Shown here: piece by piece, positions 54,401 to 62,067 of the stretch
Position numbering within the stretch: position 1 is the first letter of the stretch
How the letters are laid out: each line of letters starts with the position of its first letter
Origin: JAJZVS01 sp963708095
Lineage (GTDB): Bacteria; Pseudomonadota; Alphaproteobacteria; Acetobacterales; Acetobacteraceae
DNA: 64,000 nt
Direction of reading: 5' to 3'
Assembly (NCBI GenBank): GCA_963708095.1
Contig: OY970182.1
Location: 2,294,001-2,358,000 of the forward strand
Notes under the pieces: generated by a model
What the model was told of the DNA's origin: nothing
Seen by the model: only the letters and a program-made list of their open reading frames with translations
The model's database searches: none
Made by a program: the position numbers and the translations under genes

Positions 54401-54416
54401 TGTCAGTTGTCGCCAT
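51402..54416 (-). CDS. hsdR: Type I restriction enzyme, endonuclease/translocase subunit
   Basis: The protein has 1,004 residues from ATG 54416, chosen for AGGAAG upstream; the frame is open further up inside hsdS. The PD-(D/E)xK nuclease is ALDMVIFINGLPVLTFELKN (Glu153-Lys155). The SF2 translocase has VQHSAGSGKSNTIAWL (Walker A, 304-311), LIDEAHSSQGG (DEAH box, 412-415), FTATPK and the QTLSRLNR motif VI. The C-terminal assembly domain follows. It translocates DNA and cleaves unmethylated targets with HsdM2S. The start lies inside hsdS by 14 bases. All motifs are intact. Confidence 0.95.
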   Translation of the reverse strand: MATTDTSEKGLEALIVRDLVAAGYVQGQTVDYNRDVALSVPQLMAFLKATQPKVVAALNLGSEGIQRTQFLHRLQGEIAKRGVVDVLRKGVSHGPSHVDLYRLLPTPGNTAAAEAFAKNVFSVTRQARYSADEAQRALDMVIFINGLPVLTFELKNSLTKQTVADAIVQYQTDRNPSEVLFQLGRCFAHMAVDDAEVRFCTHLTGKTSWFLPFNQGWDSGAGNPPNPHGLKTDYLWKRVLAKESLANIIENYAQIIEEEEEDAKGRKRKTRKQVFPRFHQLRSVRALLRRSRSDGVGKRYLVQHSAGSGKSNTIAWLAHQLVELKTAADASLAQFDSVIVITDRRALDTQITRTIKAYDHVASIFGHSDNAEELRAFLRKGKKIIVTTVQKFPFILDELGDLGDKKFALLIDEAHSSQGGKTTAKMHLALSGNGATAEDGEEEDEESVEDVINKLITSRKMLPNASYYAFTATPKPKTLELFGEREVVGSEVRFRSPEELTYTTKQAIQEGFILDVIANYTPVDSFYHVAKTVEDDPDFDKVKALKKIRHYVESHDKAIRRKAEIMVDHFTAQVIGAKKIGGKARAMIVCNGIARAVDYFREVSDYLAEIKSPYKAIVAYSGEFEISGVKKSEAELNGFPSKDIPAKLRHDPYRFLIVANKYVTGFDEPLLHTMYVDKPLAGVLAVQTLSRLNRAHPQKADTFVLDFAGNAEAVKAAFQDYYRATVQVGETDPNKLHDLKSELDAQQVYSWQQVEDLVALYLGGAERDKLDPILDACVAEYVEKLGEDDQVKFKGKAKAFVRSYGFLSAILPYGHPTWEKLSIFLNFLVPKLPAPKEEDLSRGVLEAIDMDSYRAQAQASLKMAMDDADAVVEPLPPAGGGGSGEPEVEKLSNIIQQFNDLFSNIEWHDGDKIRKVITEDIPARVAQDKAYQNAQANSGRQNARLEHDKALNRVVLELLDDHTELFKQFSDNANFKRWLADMIFDSTYHPGSVPPAPPQAGTSP

Positions 54417-55725
54417 CGGCGTCTTCCTCATCGGTGGTGTCGGCGTCTTCGTCTCCGAGGGCGGCAAGGTCATTCTCGCTCGCCAAGTCATCGGGGCCGG
54501 GTTTCCAGCCGCGCACGTCGACCTGACCGGTGACCACATCGGCGATCAGCCGATCACGATATTCCCGGATCAAAGCGATTTCCCCGTCGATTTCTCTCCT
54601 TACCGACAGCTCCTCCTTGAAAAATGCCGTGACCTTCTGCTGCAAGCGAAGGGGAGGAACCGGGATCACCTCTTTGAAGAGGGACCGGGGATTCAGCGGC
54701 CTATTTCGACCGGCTGCGCCTCTTGAATGGTGGTTCAGAAGAAGGTCTCCCTCCGTGCTGGTGAGGTAGGTCAAGAGATATTCCGGCTCAATGGCTTCAA
54801 GGTTGCACTTCACGATAGGATACCTGTGGGAGGCGACACAGCCCGCATCTTCCGCCCTCGCAACAGCAACGGCGCCTTCCCAAGCGAACTGGCCGCTTAG
54901 AATGAGGTCGCCGCCTTCAATTGGGAAGAAGGTAGAGTCTCCAAGGTCTTTTCCCAAAGTGGGGGGTTTGTGGAAAATGCCACGTCCGCGATTATACATG
55001 CCAATTGGGGTGTAAGATTTTCCCGGCTCTCGAATAATTGGCGTTGATAGCAGTGAAGCAACCCGAGAGAGCCGCACACGTTGGGTCTGTTCCGAACGTT
55101 TCGCCTGCTCAGCCAGAACAGCTCGTTGCTCGGTCATCAGGTCGATAACTCCGCGCTTTGCCTTAATATATTTAGAAATATGTGCATCGTGCGAGCGTAG
55201 GTAAGCTACAATTTGGTCTTGCTCGGCACGTGGCGGCACGAGCGATGGCATCTGCTTGAAGGATTCCCAGTAAAGGCGATTGCGATCGGCCACAATGCCA
55301 CGTGAGAACTTGTTGACCTCGCGCATGTAGGCGACGGTGCGGAACAGATAGCTGAAGTATGTGCTGTTCGCCTCAGTATACGGAGCAACCACGACATAAG
55401 CCGGGCTGACCAATCCATCTACCGGCGCGGGACCCACAGCACCCTGCCACATCCGCATCATATTGTAGGCGATGTCCCCCTTGATGGCCCGCTTATACTT
55501 CTCCTTCTGGCTCATCACCTGTTTGCGCTTCAGGTTCTCCATATCGCGAACGCGCACACCCGTTCGGAGAGACACTTCCAGGACCGGCAACTCAGGAAAG
55601 CCTGTTTCCACCCGATGATGAAACAGCCGACCATTTCGCAGCACTTGCCACCCCTCCGGTGCAAGAGGTGCCCAAGGTAGTCCAGACGCATGATATTTCG
55701 GATATTTGTGCGCCGCCTGCATCAC
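54403..55725 (-). CDS. hsdS: Type I restriction enzyme, specificity subunit
   Basis: This 440-residue protein has two target-recognition domains separated by conserved helices. TRD1 is about residues 10-165, ending SLVPPRAEQDQIVAYLRSHD; TRD2 is about 230-370, ending PVPPLRLQQKVTAFFKEELS. The central and distal helices form the spacer arms. The C-terminal tail is acidic (DEDADTTDEEDADGDN). It sets the methylation/restriction sequence, which cannot be read from here. It overlaps hsdM by four bases (ATGA) and hsdR by 14 bases. Confidence 0.94.
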   Translation of the reverse strand: MMQAAHKYPKYHASGLPWAPLAPEGWQVLRNGRLFHHRVETGFPELPVLEVSLRTGVRVRDMENLKRKQVMSQKEKYKRAIKGDIAYNMMRMWQGAVGPAPVDGLVSPAYVVVAPYTEANSTYFSYLFRTVAYMREVNKFSRGIVADRNRLYWESFKQMPSLVPPRAEQDQIVAYLRSHDAHISKYIKAKRGVIDLMTEQRAVLAEQAKRSEQTQRVRLSRVASLLSTPIIREPGKSYTPIGMYNRGRGIFHKPPTLGKDLGDSTFFPIEGGDLILSGQFAWEGAVAVARAEDAGCVASHRYPIVKCNLEAIEPEYLLTYLTSTEGDLLLNHHSRGAAGRNRPLNPRSLFKEVIPVPPLRLQQKVTAFFKEELSVRREIDGEIALIREYRDRLIADVVTGQVDVRGWKPGPDDLASENDLAALGDEDADTTDEEDADGDN

Positions 55726-58103
55726 GCGGTCCCCACGATCTTATGCAGCAGTCCCTCGGTCTGCTGCTCCAGCTTCAGAATGTCAGCGCGGATTTCCTCC
55801 AGCGTGCGCAACGGCGCGGGCCTGTAGAAGTAGCGGGCAAAGGAGATTTCGTAGCCGATCTTGGTCGCGTCCTCGGCGATCCAGGCATCGGGCAAGTGCG
55901 ATAGCACCTCACGCCGGAAGAATGCCTCGATCCCGCCGACTTCCTTGAGTGGAACCTGCTCAGTGTCGCGCAGGTCACTGTCCGCCTCGTACTCGACGAC
56001 AACCCGGTCCTTGCCGTCATTGACCAGGTAGCGCCCGTCAAGGCCCGGCATGAACTCTTCCTTGCCCTTGAGCCTCGTGCGCTTGGCGATCACCGGCGGC
56101 GCAGTCTCATCGCGCCAACTGACGGCCTTGAAGATCGCCTTCTTCTCCGATGCGCTCAGCTTGCGGTCGTGTTTCACCATCGCCTGGTCGAACTGGGCGC
56201 GAAAGTCGTTGTGGCCATCGAACACCGCTTCGCCCATCTCCTGCCGTGCCAGGCCAGCCAGCTCAACGAGCGTCCTGTCACGCAGCCAGGTGGCGGAATC
56301 GAGCAGCTTCTTGCGCCGCTTCTCTGGCACGGCCTTCTTTGCGGTAGCGCCGTCTTCGTCGCCGCCCTCCTCGCTGTCTTCATCGTCCTCGCTGCTGTCG
56401 CCCTTCAGCCAGTCCTCGATTTCTGCCTTGAGTTTGGCGAGGTCGGTGTAGAGCTTGTCGCCATACTTCGCCCACAACTCGCGGCGCAGCGCCTCATCGC
56501 CGCTGGCGAAGCGCAGCGTTTCGATGGAGGTGCGCTTGAGTTGGCTCTTCAGGCGAAGCGGGCGTTCAACCGTGATCTTCCAGTAGCCGAAGTCCGCATT
56601 GTCGAACCACTTGCATTCGTCTGTCTCGGCGGGGTCAGCAAGATAGCGGTCGAGAATGCGTTGGATATCAGCCTCGGACAGCTCGCAGTTTTTCTTGCCG
56701 AGATTACGCCGCAGCGGTTGAAACCACGCGGTGGCGTCGATCAGCTGCACCTTTCCCCTGCGGTGCTCGGCCTTCTTGTTCGTCAGCACCCAGATATAGG
56801 TCGCGATGCCGGTGTTGTAGAAGATGTTCAGCGGCAGGGCGATGATGGCTTCCAGCCAGTCATTCTCGATCGCCCACCGCCGGATGTTGCTCTCGCCCTG
56901 GCCTGCATCGCCGGTGAAGAGGGCCGAGCCGTTGTGGACCAGCGCAATGCGGCTGCCGAGCGGCGAAGTGTGCTTCATCTTCGACAGCTTGTTCACCAGG
57001 AACATCAGCTGGCCGTCGCTGGAGCGGGTGATGAGCTTGAATTCTGGGTCACCGTTGTGCTGGACGATGAAGCGGGAGTCGCCGAACTCCTTCTTGCCGC
57101 CGAGCCGTTCAAGATCGGTCTTCCAACTCTTGCCGTAAGGCGGGTTGGAGATCATGAAGTCGAACTCGCGGGAGCGGAACTGATCCGCCGACAGCGTCGA
57201 TTTGTCCGCGCCGCCGACGATGTTCTCGGCTTCGTCCCCCTCGCCCTTGAGCAGAAGATCGGCCTTGCAGATGGCGTAGGTTTCCGGGTTGATCTCCTGC
57301 CCAAACAGGTGGATCGAGACCTCCTTGCCGTGTTCGGCCGCGAGGTCTTGCAACGTCTCTTCGGCGACCGTCAGCATGCCACCGGTGCCGCATGCGCCGT
57401 CATAGAGCAGGTAGGTGCCGGAACGGATGGCGTCAGCCACCGGCAGGAACAGCAACTTCGCCATCAGCTTGACCACGTCGCGCGGCGTGAAGTGTTCGCC
57501 GGCTTCCTCGTTGTTCTCTTCGTTAAAACGGCGGATCAGTTCCTCGAACACCGTGCCCATGCCGTGATTGTCGAGCGCTGGCAGCTTCACACGGCCATCT
57601 ACGTCCTTGACCGGCAGTGGGGAGAGATTGACATCGGGGTCGAGAAAATCAGCGATCAGGGCGCCGAGAACTTGGGCGTCAACCAAGGTCTGAATCTGAT
57701 CGCGGAATTTGAACTTGGCCAGGATTTCCTGGACGTTGGGCGAGAACCCGTCGAGGTAGGCTATGAAGTCTTCACGCAGCCTTTGGTCTTGGCTTGAGGC
57801 TTTGAGCTTGGTCAGGGTGAATTCCGAGACGTTGTAGAACGCCTGGCCTGCCGCCATTCGCAGCGCACCGTCCTGTTCGGCGACATTGTGAGTATCCAGG
57901 AATTTCTTGCGTTCCAGCACCTTCTGCTTGGTTGTCTCCAACACCGCATCCAACCGGCGCAGCACGGTGAATGGTAGGATGACGTCGCGGTACTTGCCGC
58001 GCACGTAAACGTCGCGCAACCGATCGTCGGCGATGTTCCAGATGAAGTCGGAAATCCACTTGATTTGGGTTTGGTCTGTCTGACCTTTTTTTCGCATGGA
58101 CAT
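55722..58103 (-). CDS. hsdM: Type I restriction enzyme, N6-adenine methylase subunit
   Basis: This 793-residue protein, starting at ATG 58103 (MSMRKKGQTDQTQIKWISDF), has the N-terminal HsdM helical domain, EHFTPRDVVKLMAKLL, SAM-binding motif I YDGACGTGGML (234-243) and catalytic motif IV NPPYGKSW (320-327). It is longer than typical HsdM (about 500) because of a C-terminal extension with an acidic linker (GDSSEDDEDSEEGGDEDG), seen in a subset of type I methylases. First gene of the hsdMSR operon. The 118 bases upstream to the next gene contain no coding sequence I trust. Confidence 0.95.
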   Translation of the reverse strand: MSMRKKGQTDQTQIKWISDFIWNIADDRLRDVYVRGKYRDVILPFTVLRRLDAVLETTKQKVLERKKFLDTHNVAEQDGALRMAAGQAFYNVSEFTLTKLKASSQDQRLREDFIAYLDGFSPNVQEILAKFKFRDQIQTLVDAQVLGALIADFLDPDVNLSPLPVKDVDGRVKLPALDNHGMGTVFEELIRRFNEENNEEAGEHFTPRDVVKLMAKLLFLPVADAIRSGTYLLYDGACGTGGMLTVAEETLQDLAAEHGKEVSIHLFGQEINPETYAICKADLLLKGEGDEAENIVGGADKSTLSADQFRSREFDFMISNPPYGKSWKTDLERLGGKKEFGDSRFIVQHNGDPEFKLITRSSDGQLMFLVNKLSKMKHTSPLGSRIALVHNGSALFTGDAGQGESNIRRWAIENDWLEAIIALPLNIFYNTGIATYIWVLTNKKAEHRRGKVQLIDATAWFQPLRRNLGKKNCELSEADIQRILDRYLADPAETDECKWFDNADFGYWKITVERPLRLKSQLKRTSIETLRFASGDEALRRELWAKYGDKLYTDLAKLKAEIEDWLKGDSSEDDEDSEEGGDEDGATAKKAVPEKRRKKLLDSATWLRDRTLVELAGLARQEMGEAVFDGHNDFRAQFDQAMVKHDRKLSASEKKAIFKAVSWRDETAPPVIAKRTRLKGKEEFMPGLDGRYLVNDGKDRVVVEYEADSDLRDTEQVPLKEVGGIEAFFRREVLSHLPDAWIAEDATKIGYEISFARYFYRPAPLRTLEEIRADILKLEQQTEGLLHKIVGTA

Positions 58104-58221
58104 GTGTTCTATTCCCCCACCGTCTGGATAGTGTCGACGACCGCCGCCTCATTGCCACGCCGGTCGTCGTAAGAGAGGAACAGATGAGGGGAAATGCGGC
58201 CGAGGGCTAACCTGATCACGG

Positions 58222-60190
58222 TCAAACACCTCCTGAGTGGAGGGATTGTTCCGAAGTGGCCGCATCCATTTCGGGCCAAATAGCCTTCTGTTGCTCAATC
58301 AGATTTTGTCGCATTTTTTGGATGTTTTCCTGCATGTCGAAGATCGCGCCCATCTGCGAGGCGATTGCGCGCTGCGCTTCGGTGGATGGTACTGGCACCG
58401 GAAGGCGTCGGAGGTCGGCCATCTGCAGCCCGGAGATCACCGAGCCTACTTTGAGGCTCCGGACCGTCATTTGACCCATGGACGAGGACAGGAAGCGGAA
58501 CAGGTACTGCCGGGTCGATGATTGGGCCACGTCGGCGAAGCCGGAGGACGGCGAAGCTCTGGCTGGCCAGCCAAGCGGGGCCGTCCGGGATGTCACGCAC
58601 GAAGCCGACTTTTCCTACGCTGCCCTTGATGACGATCAGGACGTCGCCCGGCTCAAGCCGAGCACGCCTGGTGCGCTGAAGAAGCTCGTCGCTGGCAGGA
58701 ACCGACGTTGCCGGCAAGCGCACGACGCCCGCGTCATCGATGTCGCCGACACCGACCTCGAGCAGTACACCGGCACTGCTATCCGCGATATCGGACGTTT
58801 GGCGGCCTTCCCGCCCAGCGCGGTCGCGGCCGACGAGAAGTGCCTGCGGGCGGCTTATCTCTGCCACGTCTTCAAGCGGCACAGCCTCGGCATTCGCCAG
58901 CAGGTCCCGCATCCGGCGGGCCTCGGAATCGAGCACGTAACGCTCAACAGAGAGGTTGAAATCATTTCCGGCGATTTCGTCGGCAGAAGCCAGGACCGAG
59001 ATATCGGTCTCGGCGTGATGCTGCAGGATGTTGGCAAGCTCGCAGAGCGGCTGGTCGTTGTACCGTGATCGGCCACCGTCCCGCTCCCGGCGCCCATCGA
59101 TCATGAGGACACGCTGCTGCTGGTGTATCGGCGGATGGACCTTGGCCTTCGGGCGGAAAATGAGCATTGCGGCCTGGACCGATGACGACCAGGGGAGTGC
59201 CTCCCTCGGCAGGCCAATGACCGCATCCAGGCCGTAGAGCCGGATAGCCTGCTCCTTGAATGCCTGGTCTGCCTTGGTCGTGCGGAAGAGGAAGCCGGTC
59301 GGGAGAAGGCACGCTGCGGCGCGGCGGCCGCGCGCCAGGGCAAGGGCCACATACTGGCCCTCCGGCGTGCCCGGTTGCGGAAGGTTCGTGCCGAGGCTGC
59401 GGTAATCTTCGCTGCGGCTGCGCACCCCAAACGGCGGGAAGACGATCGCCACATCGTAGGTGTCGTGCTCAGCGAATAAATCATCGTCCTCGCCTGCCGG
59501 CTCGAAGAGCGGGTCACGCTCCCGAACAGTCAGCGGCAAGTCGTCGACAACCGCGATGCAGGCGCAGAGGGCTGCGAGCGAGGCCTCCTGAACATCCAGC
59601 GTGACCTGAACGCGGCGGATTTCGGCAACGTGCATGGCGACGACCGCCGTCATGGCGTAGGCGCAATAGAGGTGCTCCCCGTCGGTGGGGTCGATGGCGT
59701 TCGTGATTAACTGGCAAAGCTCAAAGCTCGCCACGGTGCCGGCCATGGCGTGGCCGTCAGCGATCGCCAGGAGGGCGCGCCGAAACCAGCCGCGCATCGG
59801 CGATGGGGCGTCTTCCGCCCCCCCCTGCTTCGCGTGGGTGGCAAGCGCCAAGCGCCTGAGCCGCTCGAGATGACCGGGCGGAAGCGGCCGGAATTCCGGA
59901 GCAAACGTTGCCTCGGGCGCTTGCCAGGACCTGGGCCATGCGGCGGGCAGACGGCCAAGCATCGCCTGCCAATCGGGGGCCGTCAGCTCCCTGTCCATGT
60001 CGAGGAAGCCCATGCCGTCGGGGCCAGACACCGGAAGCAGGCGGGCTGCAACGCGCATCTGCGCCACAGTGAGGGCAAGGGAAGCCGGATCTTGGCCGCT
60101 TTCGGCTGCAGCATGCCGGAGCTCACGCTGGAAGTTCCGGATCAGCTCCATCTGACCGGCTGGCAGGACCGGATAGTGATCAGCGTGCAT
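58222..60190 (-). CDS. Degenerate N6-methylase fused to an HsdS-like domain, frameshifted
   Basis: From ATG 60190 the protein reads MHADHYPVLPAGQMELIRNF and a methylase-like fold. The usual motif I is replaced by DPTDGEHLYCAYAMTA, and the NPPF/Y motif IV appears as DVAIVFPPFGVRSRSEDYRS, so SAM binding or catalysis is doubtful. A C-terminal specificity-like domain follows (EDVAEISRPQALLVGRDRAG, GDVLIVIKGSVGKVGFV). Near 58510 the frame is lost at IIDP; the next frame continues YLFRFLSSSMGQMTVRSLKV to a coiled coil and stop at 58222. An indel there, real or artefactual, splits an otherwise complete gene of about 655 residues. It may be a regulator, a silent methylase or part of a distinct defence pair with the gene at 60180. 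Confidence 0.7.
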
Positions 60191-60464
60191 GAGTGCGCCC
60201 GCGGCCATAGGAATCCACGTCGTAAGCGGTGATGAGGGTCCCGTCCGCCTGCACGACGATGACGCCCCCCTTGTCGAGCGCCTGCATTGCCGTGCGCTGG
60301 AGATCGCGGAGTTCATCGATGAGTTGCTGGAGGCCTCTCCGTCCGAGGACGCACTTGTCCTGAGCGTCCTCTCCGAATTGGAGGGTGAGGTCAACGAGCG
60401 CCCGCTTGATCCCGCGCTGGGACATTCGCTGTCCGATGTGCCTTGTCCTAGCCATGCCAGCCAC
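60180..60464 (-). CDS. Small DUF4258-like protein coupled to the methylase fusion
   Basis: A 94-residue protein: MAGMARTRHIGQRMSQRGIK, then RALVDLTLQFGEDAQDKCVL and DKGGVIVVQADGTLITAYDV. The R-H-x-x-x-R-M-x-x-R-G-I start and the terminal strand VVxADGTLITAY resemble DUF4258 proteins, small RelE-fold-like proteins often found in mobile DNA. Its stop overlaps the start of the next gene by 11 bases, so the two are cotranslated. ATG 60455 is an alternative start. The function is unknown. Confidence 0.6.
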   Translation of the reverse strand: MAGMARTRHIGQRMSQRGIKRALVDLTLQFGEDAQDKCVLGRRGLQQLIDELRDLQRTAMQALDKGGVIVVQADGTLITAYDVDSYGRGRTHAR

Positions 60465-60831
60465 CCCCGTCCTGATGCCACCGATATATGACGGGGAGAT
60501 AAAAAAATCAATCCTTCCTTTCTATGGCCTGTCTATCCTTTCGCGGCCCAGCCGTGACAGTGCCAATGTTCCCATTTTGTTCTCATTATTGCGCGCAATT
60601 CCACAATCCGCCGCCGGCCAAGCCGACGAAGGAAGGTATATGCGAATCAAACGCTAGCCGAAACCCGGGTGGGGTTCCATTTCGGCGCCGGTTCACAGAT
60701 TGTGGCTGCGCGTCCCGCCGCTTGCAGCGACGATCTTAGGACGACCTTGCAACCTGTCCTCGATCGACAATCGCAGGCCAGCTCAGCCGTCGACAGCCCG
60801 GCGCAGGGGGCCACCAGGGATGGCGTGTCTC
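60465..60831. other. Promoter region of the methylase-fusion operon
   Basis: About 370 bases with an AT-richer part (60498-60600) unusual for this DNA. It contains the LexA-like box. No gene was seen. Confidence 0.45.
60568..60582. promoter_or_regulatory. LexA-like box GTTC-N7-GTTC
   Basis: GTTCCCATTTTGTTC matches the direct-repeat SOS box of alphaproteobacteria. It lies about 105 bases upstream of the DUF4258-like gene. One or two matches per 64 kb are expected by chance, so the position is the main support. Confidence 0.35.
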
Positions 60832-61353
60832 CTATTGGGTTTCCGCGGCGCTCAGCGAGGCAGCGATGTCCGTCACGGATCGAAACAGCACCAGCGCGTC
60901 ATCCTTGGACGGCAGGAACCCGCGGCGGCGCCAGAACACGGCCGCCTCGTCATCGACGGCATTCACGACCAGAGCGCGGCCGCCGATCAGCGCGGCGCCA
61001 CTGACGCTCCGGGCGAGCGCGTGGTTGAACAGGCCGGTGCCGATCCCCCGTCCGATCCACGCCTGATCGGTGGCTAGCTGGCCGAGCAGAATGCACGGCA
61101 CCGGGTTCGGCGGCTGGCCGGTGCGGATCGAGCGCGGCAGGGCGGCGGGGACGATGGCGGTCGGCGCCAGGCCGTAATAGCCGACCACACGGCCCGCCAC
61201 GTGGACGACCATGACCACCGTGAACCCCTTCTGCTGATTGGCGAGCGCCCGGGTCTTCAGCCAATGATCGAGCGAAGGCTTCCCGCAGGAGAACAGGGAT
61301 ACGTCGTGGCTGGCATTCAGTAGCTCGGGCGCGGAGAGCGGCGGCTCCGCCAT
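60832..61353 (-). CDS. GNAT acetyltransferase toxin (TacT type)
   Basis: This 173-residue protein starts MAEPPLSAPELLNASHDVSL and has FSCGKPSLDHWLKTRALANQ, the typical TacT N-terminus. The acetyl-CoA motif is GQLATDQAWIGRGIGTGLFN and the closing part is DEAAVFWRRRGFLPSKDD. TacT toxins acetylate charged aminoacyl-tRNAs and stop translation. It is complete and directly coupled to a DUF1778 antitoxin: TGATG, one-base overlap. It stabilises the element by addiction, by family analogy. Confidence 0.9.
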   Translation of the reverse strand: MAEPPLSAPELLNASHDVSLFSCGKPSLDHWLKTRALANQQKGFTVVMVVHVAGRVVGYYGLAPTAIVPAALPRSIRTGQPPNPVPCILLGQLATDQAWIGRGIGTGLFNHALARSVSGAALIGGRALVVNAVDDEAAVFWRRRGFLPSKDDALVLFRSVTDIAASLSAAETQ

Positions 61354-61649
61354 CAGCGCTTCGCCGCGCCCTTTTCCCACGGCGCCTTACGGCGGAGGGA
61401 TGTCACCATCTCCGGCACCGGTGTGGCGGGGGCGGAGACGGCTTGGACGAACGCCTCGAAGCCCTCGGGGGTCATGCGCAGCAGCGTGCTTTCCATGAGA
61501 ACCTCCTCGGCGGCCCGTACCGCTGCGTCCCGCACGAAGTCGGTCCGCGACCGGCCGCGCAGGTCGGCGGCACGGTCGATGATGGCGATGTCGCCTTCCG
61601 GGAGGCGCATCGAGAGCGGATAGTCTTTGCGTTTGGCTGCGCCGGTCAT
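61353..61649 (-). CDS. DUF1778 antitoxin (TacA type)
   Basis: This 98-residue ribbon-helix-helix protein reads MTGAAKRKDYPLSMRLPEGD, then IAIIDRAADLRGRSRTDFVR, DAAVRAAEEVLMESTLLRMT and PEGFEAFVQAV. The N-terminal RHH binds the operator and the C-terminal tail wraps the toxin. ATG 61649 is used; the codon at 61667 is upstream in frame. An inverted repeat 40-66 bases upstream is the likely operator. Confidence 0.9.
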   Translation of the reverse strand: MTGAAKRKDYPLSMRLPEGDIAIIDRAADLRGRSRTDFVRDAAVRAAEEVLMESTLLRMTPEGFEAFVQAVSAPATPVPEMVTSLRRKAPWEKGAAKR

Positions 61650-61688
61650 GGTGGTCCCCTTCGGCATGGCGCGAATTTAGGAGATCGT

Positions 61689-61715
61689 AGCGCGTTCTGC
61701 AATACGTAACGCGCT
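61689..61715. promoter_or_regulatory. Inverted repeat AGCGCGTT/AACGCGCT, probable TA operator
   Basis: Eight-base arms (61689-61696 and 61708-61715) with an 11-base spacer lie just upstream of the antitoxin start. DUF1778 antitoxins repress their own operons through such repeats. Confidence 0.55.
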
Positions 61716-61738
61716 GCTGCGCGCTGTCCCAGCCGCGG

Positions 61739-62056
61739 TCACTCCGACCCGGCGATGGCTGGCTGATCTCCCTCGCGTTCCCGGCTGGACGGCGACTGTT
61801 CTGGATGTGGCGGCGGCTTGTGTGGCACGGCCGGTGGCGCCTTGTGCAGAGGGGGCCGAAACGCCCGGTCCGTGGTGATGAACCGCTCGACGATGATCGG
61901 CACCAGCTTCTCGACGGGTGGCGCCTCGGACAGGCCGTCCTGCGCCGCGATGGCGGCGGCGTAGTCGCGGATCAGCGCGTCCAGCGCCGCGGTGAACGTG
62001 ATGGTGCGCTTGACGGGCCGGTCGTCCGGCAGCGGGCCGATGCGGAGTTTCGCCAT
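61739..62056 (-). CDS. DUF2274 conjugation-associated protein
   Basis: This 105-residue protein reads MAKLRIGPLPDDRPVKRTIT, then FTAALDALIRDYAAAIAAQD and VEKLVPIIVERFITTDRAFR, with a Pro-rich C-terminus. DUF2274 proteins follow trbI at the end of trb operons in alphaproteobacterial conjugative elements and look like small ribbon-helix-helix proteins. ATG 62056 has a GAGGAGAG site and lies 11 bases after the trbI stop. The upstream in-frame codon at 62071 is less likely. Confidence 0.88.
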   Translation of the reverse strand: MAKLRIGPLPDDRPVKRTITFTAALDALIRDYAAAIAAQDGLSEAPPVEKLVPIIVERFITTDRAFRPPLHKAPPAVPHKPPPHPEQSPSSREREGDQPAIAGSE

Positions 62057-62067
62057 CCTCGCTCTCC

